Positions 1 to 5,466 of a stretch of 6,618 nt of DNA are shown here, in pieces. The notes under the pieces are model-generated. The model was not told the origin of the DNA and did no database searches. It worked only from the letters and a program-made list of their open reading frames with translations. Source of the DNA: Lachnospiraceae bacterium (GTDB lineage Bacteria; Bacillota_A; Clostridia; Lachnospirales; Lachnospiraceae); the NCBI GenBank assembly GCA_017958245.1, contig JAGDDC010000268.1, positions 1-6,618 of the forward strand, written 5' to 3'. Positions within the stretch are counted from its first letter, which is position 1. Each line of letters starts with the position of its first letter. Position numbers and translations under genes: made by a program.

Positions 1-2
1 GC

Positions 3-1019
3 ACAAGGGTCAAGGCGAGAGTCAAGGCTCATGCCCTGCGCGAGTTCATAGAGGCCAAGGAGAGAGTCATCATCATGGGACATTCCATGGGCGACGCGGA
101 CTCATTTGGCTCGTCGGTGGGCGTATACCGCATAGCAAAGACGCTCGGCAAGAAGGCGCATATCGTGGTCAGCGAGATCACCACATCCATGAGGGCCGTG
201 GTGAACAGGTTCGTGGACAACCCCGACTACGATCAGGATATGATGATCGGGAGCGCACAGGCACTCGAGTATGTTGACGACAGCACGCTGCTCGTGGTGG
301 TGGACGTCAACAGACCGTCCTACACGGAATGCCCGCAGCTCATAGACAAGGCAAAGACCATCGTGGTCCTTGACCACCACCGCCAGACAGGAGAGGCTAT
401 CGAGAAGGCCGTACTCTCGTACGTTGAGCCTTACGCTTCGTCTGCTTGCGAGATGGTTGCGGAGATCCTGCAGTATATCGACGAAGGGCTCAAGCTCAAG
501 CCCGCTGAGGCGGATGCGATGTACTCGGGTATCATGATAGACACGAACAACTTCCTGACCAAGACGGGCGTCAGGACTTTCGAGGCTGCTGCGTACTTGA
601 GGAGAAGCGGCGCCGACGTGACGCGCATCAGAAAGGCCTTCAGGACGGAGCTTCCGGAGTACATGGCGAAGGCTTCTGCAATCGCTTCTGCGGAGACCTT
701 CCTCGATCACTACGCTTTCTCGGCATGTGAGGCGGGTAACCTTGAGAGCCCCACTATCATCGGCGCTCAGGTCGCAAATGAACTCCTCGACATCGTCGGG
801 ATCCGCGCGAGCTTTGTGTTCACCGCTTACAACGGCAAGATCTACGTGAGCGCCAGATCGATCGACGAACTCAACGTCCAGGTCGTCATGGAGAAGCTTG
901 GCGGCGGCGGTCATATGAGCGTTGCCGGTGTTCAGTTCGCGGACTGCACTGTTGACGAGGCCATGAACAGGGTCAAGAACGTGCTTGAAGAGATGACAAA
1001 GAACGGAGAGATAGATTAG
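3..1019 (+). CDS. gdpP: Cyclic-di-AMP phosphodiesterase GdpP (DHH/DHHA1 part), 5'-truncated by window edge
   Basis: The reading frame is open to the left edge, so the N-terminal transmembrane, PAS and degenerate GGDEF regions expected of the family lie outside; the first ATG at 75 is not a real start. What is visible is the DHH-DHHA1 phosphoesterase half, which in this family hydrolyses the second messenger c-di-AMP to pApA with Mn2+. Metal ligands are recognisable in order: GHSMGDADS (His at 81, Asp at 93 and 99), VVVDVNRPS around 300, LDHH at 369-380, and MIDTNNF around 537-555. The substrate-binding GGGGHMSVAG motif of DHHA1 lies near 900-930. The usual PD of motif I is GD here, with the metal ligands kept. 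TAG at 1017-1019 is followed 2 nt later by rplI, the usual Firmicutes order, implying one transcript. Identity is very likely from motifs and context together. Confidence 0.95.
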   Translation, partial: TRVKARVKAHALREFIEAKERVIIMGHSMGDADSFGSSVGVYRIAKTLGKKAHIVVSEITTSMRAVVNRFVDNPDYDQDMMIGSAQALEYVDDSTLLVVVDVNRPSYTECPQLIDKAKTIVVLDHHRQTGEAIEKAVLSYVEPYASSACEMVAEILQYIDEGLKLKPAEADAMYSGIMIDTNNFLTKTGVRTFEAAAYLRRSGADVTRIRKAFRTELPEYMAKASAIASAETFLDHYAFSACEAGNLESPTIIGAQVANELLDIVGIRASFVFTAYNGKIYVSARSIDELNVQVVMEKLGGGGHMSVAGVQFADCTVDEAMNRVKNVLEEMTKNGEID

Positions 1020-1021
1020 TT

Positions 1022-1471
1022 ATGGAGATAATACTTTTTGAAGATGTAAAGAACCTTGGGAAGAAGAACGACATCATCAAGGTGAGCGACGGCTACGCGA
1101 GGAACTTCATCCTTCCGAAGAAGCTCGGAGTGGAGGCGACGCCCAAGAACCTGAACGACCTAAAGATCAGGAAAGCGCAGGAGGCCAAGAGGCAGGCGGA
1201 GATTCTCGACGAGGCGAAGTCCTTCTGTGCCGAGCTCGAGCAGAAGAGCATCACAGTCTCGATCAGAGAGGGTGAGGGCGGAAAGAGCTTCGGATCGGTC
1301 TCCACGAAGGAGCTTGTTGCAGCCATCAAGGAGCAGCTTGGTTATGACGTCGACAAGAAAAAACTGTTGCTTTCGGAGCCCATCAAGAATTCGGGGACTT
1401 ATAAGCTCCCCATAAAGCTTCATCCGCAGGTGACGGCAAATCTGAAGGTCATCGTAAACGCTGTTTCTTAA
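1022..1471 (+). CDS. rplI: 50S ribosomal protein L9
   Basis: This encodes 149 residues, the normal length for bacterial L9, which binds 23S rRNA near the base of the L1 stalk. The N-terminal domain carries the family signature: G13-K-K-N ... V21-S-D-G24-Y25 ... N28-F29 ... G36-V-E-A-T. A lysine/glutamate-rich central helix follows at about residues 42-75. The C-terminal domain (about 78-149) has the typical GGKSFGSVSTKEL and YKLPIKLHPQVTA segments. The ATG at 1022 is chosen because MEIILFEDVKNLGKK aligns with the family N-terminus. A GGAG at 1005-1008, inside the end of gdpP, sits rather far upstream (13 nt), and translation may be coupled to gdpP, whose stop is 2 nt away. Nothing in the gene looks broken. 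Confidence 0.97.
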   Translation: MEIILFEDVKNLGKKNDIIKVSDGYARNFILPKKLGVEATPKNLNDLKIRKAQEAKRQAEILDEAKSFCAELEQKSITVSIREGEGGKSFGSVSTKELVAAIKEQLGYDVDKKKLLLSEPIKNSGTYKLPIKLHPQVTANLKVIVNAVS

Positions 1472-1480
1472 ATACATGCA

Positions 1481-1520
1481 GGTCCTCCCATGACAGTTAC
1501 TACGGGAGGCCTTGTTGTCT
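1481..1520 (+). terminator. Weak hairpin with T-rich tail after rplI (possible terminator or attenuator)
   Basis: CCTCCC (1484-1489) pairs with GGGAGG (1504-1509). GG at 1481-1482 can extend the stem with CC at 1510-1511 across a bulged T. The loop is 14 nt and the tail is TTGTTGTCT, not a clean T run. It begins 9 nt after the rplI stop. By position it could reduce read-through into dnaB, but the broken T tract and long loop make efficient termination doubtful. I see no convincing sigma-A promoter for dnaB downstream, which argues that transcription normally continues. Confidence 0.35.
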
Positions 1521-1529
1521 GAGGGTATA

Positions 1530-1606
1530 GTCTGAGGGGAGCGACTTTCTCTCAACCGGTGCCGTAAGCAGGCACGTCGCCGGTGGGTTTGGCCTGCTGT
1601 AAAGAC
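1530..1606 (+). other. Structured leader upstream of dnaB: two hairpins with a possible pseudoknot
   Basis: Several complementary segments lie in the last 80 nt before dnaB. Hairpin A pairs GGGAG (1537-1541) with CTCTC (1549-1553), one G-T pair included, leaving loop CGACTTT. Hairpin B pairs ACCGG (1555-1559) and TGCC (1560-1563) with GGCA (1571-1574) and CCGGT (1580-1584), leaving CGTCG (1575-1579) bulged. The loop of A can pair with that bulge (CGAC 1542-1545 with GTCG 1576-1579). A competing pairing joins AGCAGGC (1567-1573) to GCCTGCT (1592-1598), and GTCT (1530-1533) can close the whole against AGAC (1603-1606). I could not match it to a known riboswitch class. Function is inference; chance pairing in GC-rich DNA is possible. 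Confidence 0.3.
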
Positions 1607-1609
1607 AAG

Positions 1610-2968
1610 ATGGATGAGAACGTTATAAAGAGGATACAACCATACAGCGAGGAGGCGGAGCGCTCGGTCATCGGCTCCATGATCATGGATCCCGAGGCTA
1701 TAACAGTCGCGGAGGAGTTGCTCGTGGACGAGGATTTCTACGACAGAAGGTACAGGGCGATCTTCAACGCCATACTGAGACTTCACAGGAAGCTGGTTGG
1801 AGTTGATTTCGTCACTGTCCAGAACGCTCTTTCGGAGGACGGTGTGCCCGAGGAGGTGCGAAGCCTTGTGTTTCTCTCGAGTCTGACCGACTCGGTGCCC
1901 ACCTCGGCAAATGTTGAGAATTACGCAAAGATAGTAAAGGAAAAGTCCCTCTCGAGAAAGCTCATCAAAGCGGCAGAGACTATCGCGAACAAATGCTACC
2001 TCGGGAAGGAAGACATAGAGAGCGTTCTTGACGAGAGCGAGAAGGCGATCTTTGACATATCGCAGCAGAGGCAGTTCAAGGAGTTTACGCCCATAGTGGA
2101 AGTGGTGAGCCAGGCTCTGCGCAATCTAGAGACTGCAGCAAAGAACCACAGCACTCTGACAGGCGTGTCCACGGGTTTTATAGACCTTGACGACATGACT
2201 GCGGGGCTTCAGAAGTCGGATCTCGTGCTTCTCGCAGGAAGGCCTTCCATGGGCAAGACCGCGCTGGCGCTCAACATAGCGGAGCACGCCGTGATCAAGA
2301 GGAACGTCACCACCGCCATATTCAGCCTCGAGATGTCGAGCCTTCAGCTCGTGAACAGGCTTCTCGCCATGAACTCGCGAGTCAGCTCCCAGGTCATGAG
2401 GACCGGAAGGCTGCAGCCCGCGGATTGGACCGCAGTAGTCGAGAGCGCAAGGCTCTTGGGCGGATCGATGCTCTTTATAGACGACACGCCCGGCATCACA
2501 GCGGACGAGATCAGGTCAAAATGCAGGAAACTGAAGCTTGAGAAGAACCTCGGGCTTGTGATCATAGACTACCTTCAGCTGATGCAGGGCAAGGGAAAGG
2601 TGGAGTCGAGGGTGCTCGAGATCTCGAACATCTCAAGGTCGCTCAAGGCGCTCGCAAGAGAGCTTGACTGCCCCGTGCTCGCGCTCTCGCAGCTGAGCCG
2701 TGCCGTTGAGCAGCGCCCGGACAAGAGACCTATACTCTCTGACCTGCGTGAATCGGGTGCGATCGAGCAGGATGCCGACGTCGTTATGTTCATATACAGG
2801 GACGAGGTTTACAACCATGACACGGAGGACAAGGGTGTCGCCGAGGTCATCATAGGAAAGCAGAGAAACGGCCCGACCGGAAGGGTTAGGCTGGGATGCA
2901 GACTCGAGCACTCACGTTTCACAAACCTGGAGCGCCAGAGAAAAGCCGCGGTTTCTGACGGAGAATAA
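1610..2968 (+). CDS. dnaB: Replicative DNA helicase DnaB (called DnaC in Bacillus)
   Basis: This encodes 452 residues, the usual size of the hexameric helicase that unwinds DNA at the fork with primase and the loader. The N-terminal domain (about 8-110) begins PYSEEAERSVIGSMI. A linker helix leads to the RecA-like domain from about 185 (TGVSTGFIDLDDMTAGLQ). Visible residues are Walker A GRPSMGKT (210-217), Glu241 in FSLEMS, Walker B Asp320 in IIDYLQLM, sensor Gln361 in LALSQLSR, and Lys417 and Arg419 in KQRNGPTGR. These positions nearly equal those I recall for Geobacillus DnaB, which supports ATG 1610 as the start. An in-frame GTG at 1583 would add MGLACCKDK, has no ribosome site, and lies inside a hairpin. 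ATG 1610 also lacks a good Shine-Dalgarno. No intein is present. Termination is probably at 3041-3102. Confidence 0.96.
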   Translation: MDENVIKRIQPYSEEAERSVIGSMIMDPEAITVAEELLVDEDFYDRRYRAIFNAILRLHRKLVGVDFVTVQNALSEDGVPEEVRSLVFLSSLTDSVPTSANVENYAKIVKEKSLSRKLIKAAETIANKCYLGKEDIESVLDESEKAIFDISQQRQFKEFTPIVEVVSQALRNLETAAKNHSTLTGVSTGFIDLDDMTAGLQKSDLVLLAGRPSMGKTALALNIAEHAVIKRNVTTAIFSLEMSSLQLVNRLLAMNSRVSSQVMRTGRLQPADWTAVVESARLLGGSMLFIDDTPGITADEIRSKCRKLKLEKNLGLVIIDYLQLMQGKGKVESRVLEISNISRSLKALARELDCPVLALSQLSRAVEQRPDKRPILSDLRESGAIEQDADVVMFIYRDEVYNHDTEDKGVAEVIIGKQRNGPTGRVRLGCRLEHSRFTNLERQRKAAVSDGE

Positions 2969-2981
2969 AAGAATAATTATA

Positions 2982-3162
2982 GCCATCAAGGTGTACACTG
3001 CAAACGGCTTCCGCGCCTAAGAGCTCCTAAGTTTGCTCTCAAAAACACAGACGATGCGGGAATTGTTGACCGAGACGGTCCAATTCCCGCATTGTGTTTT
3101 TTCGATGCAAACAAGGATCTCTAACGCTTGTGCAGATTGTTTGCAGCGCACACCTTGATGGC
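2982..3162. repeat. 181-bp imperfect palindrome (nested inverted repeat), MITE-like or long-hairpin element
   Basis: The outer arms 2982-3005 and 3139-3162 are 24-nt inverted repeats with only two mismatches, starting GCCATCAAGGTGT on the left and ending ACACCTTGATGGC on the right. Inside, AGAGCTCCT (3020-3028) faces AGGATCTCT (3114-3122) with one mismatch, GTTTGC (3031-3036) faces GCAAAC (3107-3112), and the terminator hairpin 3041-3102 forms the core. The halves therefore match along nearly their whole length, apart from a poorly paired stretch at about 3006-3019 and 3123-3138. The two outer mismatches become G-U pairs in RNA copied from the - strand. No ORF and no clear target-site duplication is seen; flanks are AT-rich. 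It fills the gap between convergent dnaB and fliS. It could be a non-autonomous mobile element, a structured RNA, or an elaborated terminator. Confidence 0.75.
3041..3102. terminator. Bidirectional intrinsic terminator between dnaB and fliS
   Basis: ATGCGGGAATTG (3054-3065) pairs perfectly with CAATTCCCGCAT (3081-3092). Above it GACCG (3068-3072) pairs with CGGTC (3076-3080) around an AGA loop, with TT bulged on the left. Below it AAAAACACA (3041-3049) faces TGTGTTTTT (3093-3101), with GACG (3050-3053) bulged. The + strand reading ends in a run of six T (3097-3102), and the - strand reading ends in five T (complement of 3041-3045). Placement between convergent genes fits termination of both the gdpP-rplI-dnaB and flagellin-fliS transcripts. 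Confidence 0.88.
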
Positions 3163-3178
3163 ATTTATTTAGTTTGGT

Positions 3179-3727
3179 TCATGCTAAGAAACCGCGGTTG
3201 CTCTGGTGCGGATCGATACTGATCTCATCCAGTTTTCCTTTGGAGTAGGTGAGACCTGCGTATACGGACTGTGTGTTCTGCATGACACTCTTCTGTCTGT
3301 CATCCTTGCTGATGGCATCGAAGGATGCGCGGAGTGCTGTGAACACGTCCTCCGCATCGGCGAGTTCTTTCTCCGAGTAACTGTACTGCGCGCGTATGAT
3401 GCGCATCTGGGCGAATTCGTAGAGCCGCCACAGGCTCGAGGAGATCTCATACTGCATGTCGAGTGCCGACATGAGATCCGCTATGAACCTGACAGCGCCC
3501 TTGCAGGACGCTTCGAGATCCCCGCGCAGTGCGATGAGCTCGTCCGAGGTCCCAAGGAATGTATGTACATCCCCGAGGAAGCTCGACGACGCCTCTCTGA
3601 TCTTTGCGGCGGTCTTCTTTGCATCCTCTATGTATTTCAGAATGATATCGTAAGTGACAACGACGAGTTCGGTAGGGTTCGACTGGCTCACCCTGAGAGT
3701 AAAGCTTTTGATCTCTTCTTTGTTCAA
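3179..3727 (-). CDS. fliS: Flagellar export chaperone FliS
   Basis: FliS is a cytoplasmic helical chaperone that binds the disordered C-terminus of newly made flagellin and delivers it to the flagellar export apparatus. The protein is 182 residues, all predicted helix with no signal or membrane segment. Family features are FTLRVSQSNPTELVVVTYDIIL (9-30), the helix FIADLMSALDMQYEISSSLWRLYEF (81-105), and a C-terminal MQNTQSVYAGLTY...NRGF tail of the type I recall in Lachnospiraceae FliS. It is longer than the roughly 130 residues typical elsewhere; an added stretch around 44-76 accounts for part of this. I chose TTG at 3727 because a strong AAGGAG (3740-3735) ends 7 nt upstream and the resulting N-terminus fits the family. 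An ATG at 3754 would put that ribosome site inside the gene. It follows flagellin directly, so co-transcription is likely. Confidence 0.88.
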   Translation of the reverse strand: MNKEEIKSFTLRVSQSNPTELVVVTYDIILKYIEDAKKTAAKIREASSSFLGDVHTFLGTSDELIALRGDLEASCKGAVRFIADLMSALDMQYEISSSLWRLYEFAQMRIIRAQYSYSEKELADAEDVFTALRASFDAISKDDRQKSVMQNTQSVYAGLTYSKGKLDEISIDPHQSNRGFLA

Positions 3728-3733
3728 ACCTGT

Positions 3734-3742
3734 TCTCCTTCT
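3734..3742 (-). promoter_or_regulatory. Ribosome binding site that decides the fliS TTG start
   Basis: Read on the - strand this is AGAAGGAGA, close to a full anti-Shine-Dalgarno match, 7 nt before TTG at 3727. It lies downstream of the alternative ATG at 3754, which itself has no comparable site, so TTG is favoured. Confidence 0.75.
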
Positions 3743-3803
3743 CTCTTTGTACATCGGCTTGGACCGACGCTGTCATCAAGTCTTATCCTATGTTATATCT
3801 TCA

Positions 3804-5303
3804 TCAGCCCTGAAGCAGTGTCAGGATGTTCTGCGGGCGCTGGTTTGCCTGCGCGAGCATCGCTGTGCCGGCCTGGTCGAGAACGCTCTTCTGGGTGTAG
3901 TTGGTCATTTCCTTCGCCATATCGACGTCCTCGATCCTGGACATCGCCTCCGTCATGTTCTCGGAAGCTACGCCGAGGTTTGCCACGCCGTGGTCGAGCC
4001 TGTTTTGGAAGGCACCGAGCTTGGAGCGGATCGCCGAAACCTGGTTTACGGCGTTGTCAAAGAGGGTGATCGCTGCGTCCGCGCCGCTCTGCGTGCACAC
4101 GTTCGCGTATGCGATGCCGAGTGTGAGGCAGTCAAGCCTGGGTATGGAAACTTCCATGTTCTGACCTTCATTTGCGCCGACCTGCAGGTACATGGTTCCC
4201 GCGTCGAGGAGAGTGGTCACGGACTCAACTTCCTCGCTCGAATCAACGCTCGAGGAGATGTCGCCGTCGCCGCTCGCGTCGGTGAACGCTGTCTCCGCTA
4301 GTCCGGGAGTGATCTGATAGCGCATCTCAAAGCCGTTGTTGTCCCTGATATAGAGGAGATCGCCGTCTCCGATCATGGTCGCGGTCTTTGAGAAGCCTTC
4401 GCCGAGCGTTACCTCGACGTCATAGCCGCGCGCACTGACGGTTGTGGTCGAGAGCCCCATCGCGCTTGCAAGGTTCTCGTTGTTGCACTGTATGTCTATG
4501 TGCTGATGTGAACCGTAAGCCTTCGACATGAAGATCAGGTTTCCTTCGCCGATATCGGTCTTCTCATAGCCTGCGGTCTCGATCGGATCACTGCCGTTCG
4601 GGCCGTCGCCGAAGAAGACGTCTATGTTCATGCTGTCGCACACGTTCCTTAAGTTTGTGAACACCTGCTCTACCGTCTGGCCTTCCGTTACCGCGATCGG
4701 TATGCCGTTCACGGTTATAGTGCCCTTCTCGTCCTCACTGACCTCGTCAAATGTGGGCTGTCCGGCTTGAACGACCGCCTGCCTTGCATCCCTCGTCACC
4801 GTGAAGGTGTAATCCTTGCACTCTACATAATCGCTCGTGTAGATCAGGTTGACGGAAGTGTTGCTCGAGTATGAGTTGTTGTCTACGTTGCCGTCTAAGA
4901 GTGTCTTGGTGTTGAACTCTGTCGTCTTGGAGATACGGTCGATCTCCGCAGAGAGCTGTGTGATCTCCTGCTGGATCGACGCGCGGTCTTCGATGGTATT
5001 GACGCCGTTGGCCGCCTGAACCGCGAGTTCGCGCATTCTCTGGAGCATCGAGGTCACCTCGATCAGCGCGCCCTCTGCCGTCTGTATGGCGGAGATACCG
5101 TCGGAGCTGTTCATTGAAGCTCTCTCGAGTCCCTCGATCTGAGTTTTCATCCTTCTTGAGATTGCCATGCCTGCCGCATCATCCGATGCGTGGTTGATAC
5201 GATAGCCTGATGAGAGTCGCTCGAGACTCTTGTCGAGAGCGCTTCCCGTCTTGATGAGCTGATTGTTCGTATTCATTGCGGAAATGTTGTGATTTATTCT
5301 CAT
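3804..5303 (-). CDS. hag: Flagellin (major filament protein)
   Basis: This encodes 499 residues of the secreted subunit that polymerises into the flagellar filament. The conserved N-terminal D0/D1 region (1-140) contains MRINHNISAMNTN, LERLSSGYRINHASDDAAGMAIS (29-49), the TLR5-type segment LQRMRELAVQ (87-96), and the ITQLSAEIDRISKTTEFNTKTLLDG helix. The C-terminal D1/D0 region (about 390-499) includes NQVSAIRSKLGAFQNRLDH and ends QNILTLLQG. The middle (about 141-375) is variable; TITVNGIPIAVTEGQTVEQVFTNLRN (195-220) resembles the Flagellin_IN repeat. Five cysteines (162, 222, 273, 392, 403) are unusual for a flagellin. ATG 5303 is chosen over an upstream in-frame start because it has AAAGGA 5 nt upstream and gives the canonical N-terminus. 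It has its own sigma-D promoter, and fliS lies downstream. hag and fliC are interchangeable symbols. Confidence 0.97.
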   Translation of the reverse strand: MRINHNISAMNTNNQLIKTGSALDKSLERLSSGYRINHASDDAAGMAISRRMKTQIEGLERASMNSSDGISAIQTAEGALIEVTSMLQRMRELAVQAANGVNTIEDRASIQQEITQLSAEIDRISKTTEFNTKTLLDGNVDNNSYSSNTSVNLIYTSDYVECKDYTFTVTRDARQAVVQAGQPTFDEVSEDEKGTITVNGIPIAVTEGQTVEQVFTNLRNVCDSMNIDVFFGDGPNGSDPIETAGYEKTDIGEGNLIFMSKAYGSHQHIDIQCNNENLASAMGLSTTTVSARGYDVEVTLGEGFSKTATMIGDGDLLYIRDNNGFEMRYQITPGLAETAFTDASGDGDISSSVDSSEEVESVTTLLDAGTMYLQVGANEGQNMEVSIPRLDCLTLGIAYANVCTQSGADAAITLFDNAVNQVSAIRSKLGAFQNRLDHGVANLGVASENMTEAMSRIEDVDMAKEMTNYTQKSVLDQAGTAMLAQANQRPQNILTLLQG

Positions 5304-5308
5304 ATTGA

Positions 5309-5314
5309 TCCTTT
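5309..5314 (-). promoter_or_regulatory. Flagellin ribosome binding site
   Basis: AAAGGA on the - strand lies 5 nt before ATG 5303. This supports that start over the upstream in-frame codon at 5330. It holds the only GGA triplet in the presumed leader, which matters if a CsrA-type repressor controls this gene as in Bacillus hag; a single site makes that weaker. Confidence 0.7.
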
Positions 5315-5318
5315 CACG

Positions 5319-5365
5319 CAGTTGCTGCACAGGTACAACTGTCTCTAAAGAGCCGCATCGCGGCT
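5319..5365 (-). promoter_or_regulatory. Hairpins in the flagellin 5' leader
   Basis: Two short stems sit in the presumed mRNA leader. AGCCGC (5351-5356) pairs perfectly with GCGGCT (5360-5365) around a 3-nt loop. CAGTTG (5319-5324) pairs with CAACTG (5336-5341) around 11 nt, ending 4 nt before the Shine-Dalgarno. A weaker CACC/GGTG stem lies just upstream, near 5377-5388. Such stems could stabilise an abundant mRNA or set translation; no T run follows, so they are not terminators. Confidence 0.45.
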
Positions 5366-5405
5366 TGCCTGACTGCCACCTTGGGGTGACATACTTCTTT
5401 TTCTT

Positions 5406-5432
5406 ATATCGGCTGTATTGCAGCCTAAATTA
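5406..5432 (-). promoter_or_regulatory. Sigma-D (sigma-28) flagellar promoter
   Basis: On the - strand, GCCGATAT (5413-5406) is a perfect sigma-28 -10 element, preceded 15 nt upstream by TAAT (5432-5429) against the consensus TAAA. Spacing is exactly as expected. Transcription should start near 5398 and give a leader of about 95 nt. It makes flagellin, and probably fliS, a late flagellar gene switched on when FlgM releases sigma-D after hook completion. Confidence 0.9.
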
Positions 5433-5466
5433 ACTTTTCATGCACAAAAGCCTTGCATCCCTCAGA

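Noticed and set aside
102..914. 270-codon open frame on the - strand opposite gdpP
   Set aside because: It is antisense to a well-conserved DHH/DHHA1 domain; its product has no recognisable motif and is rich in Val, Leu, Arg and His, as expected of a GC-rich shadow frame.
1490..1522. Ten-codon leader peptide MTVTTGGLVV in the rplI-dnaB gap
   Set aside because: No Shine-Dalgarno precedes it and no run of regulatory codons is seen; it overlaps the hairpin by chance.
1512..1530. Sigma-A promoter for dnaB (TTGTTG and TATAGT)
   Set aside because: The two hexamers are only about 7 nt apart instead of about 17, and nothing -35-like lies at the right distance from TATAGT.
1517..1606. yybP-ykoY (Mn2+) or other known riboswitch
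   Set aside because: AGGGGAG is suggestive, but the conserved loop sequences and the GCAAGACC-type 3' element are absent; lysine, TPP, FMN and c-di-GMP consensuses also fail by eye.
1160..1786. 208-codon open frame on the - strand spanning rplI, the gap and the start of dnaB
   Set aside because: It overlaps two conserved genes in antisense, has no family resemblance and no ribosome site.
3754..3767. Terminator between flagellin and fliS
   Set aside because: Only a 4-bp TCGG/CCGA stem with no T run; read-through into fliS is more likely.
3206..4069. 287-codon open frame on the + strand opposite fliS and the flagellin 3' end
   Set aside because: It is antisense to two recognised genes; the product shows low-complexity Arg/Ser/Pro stretches typical of shadow frames.
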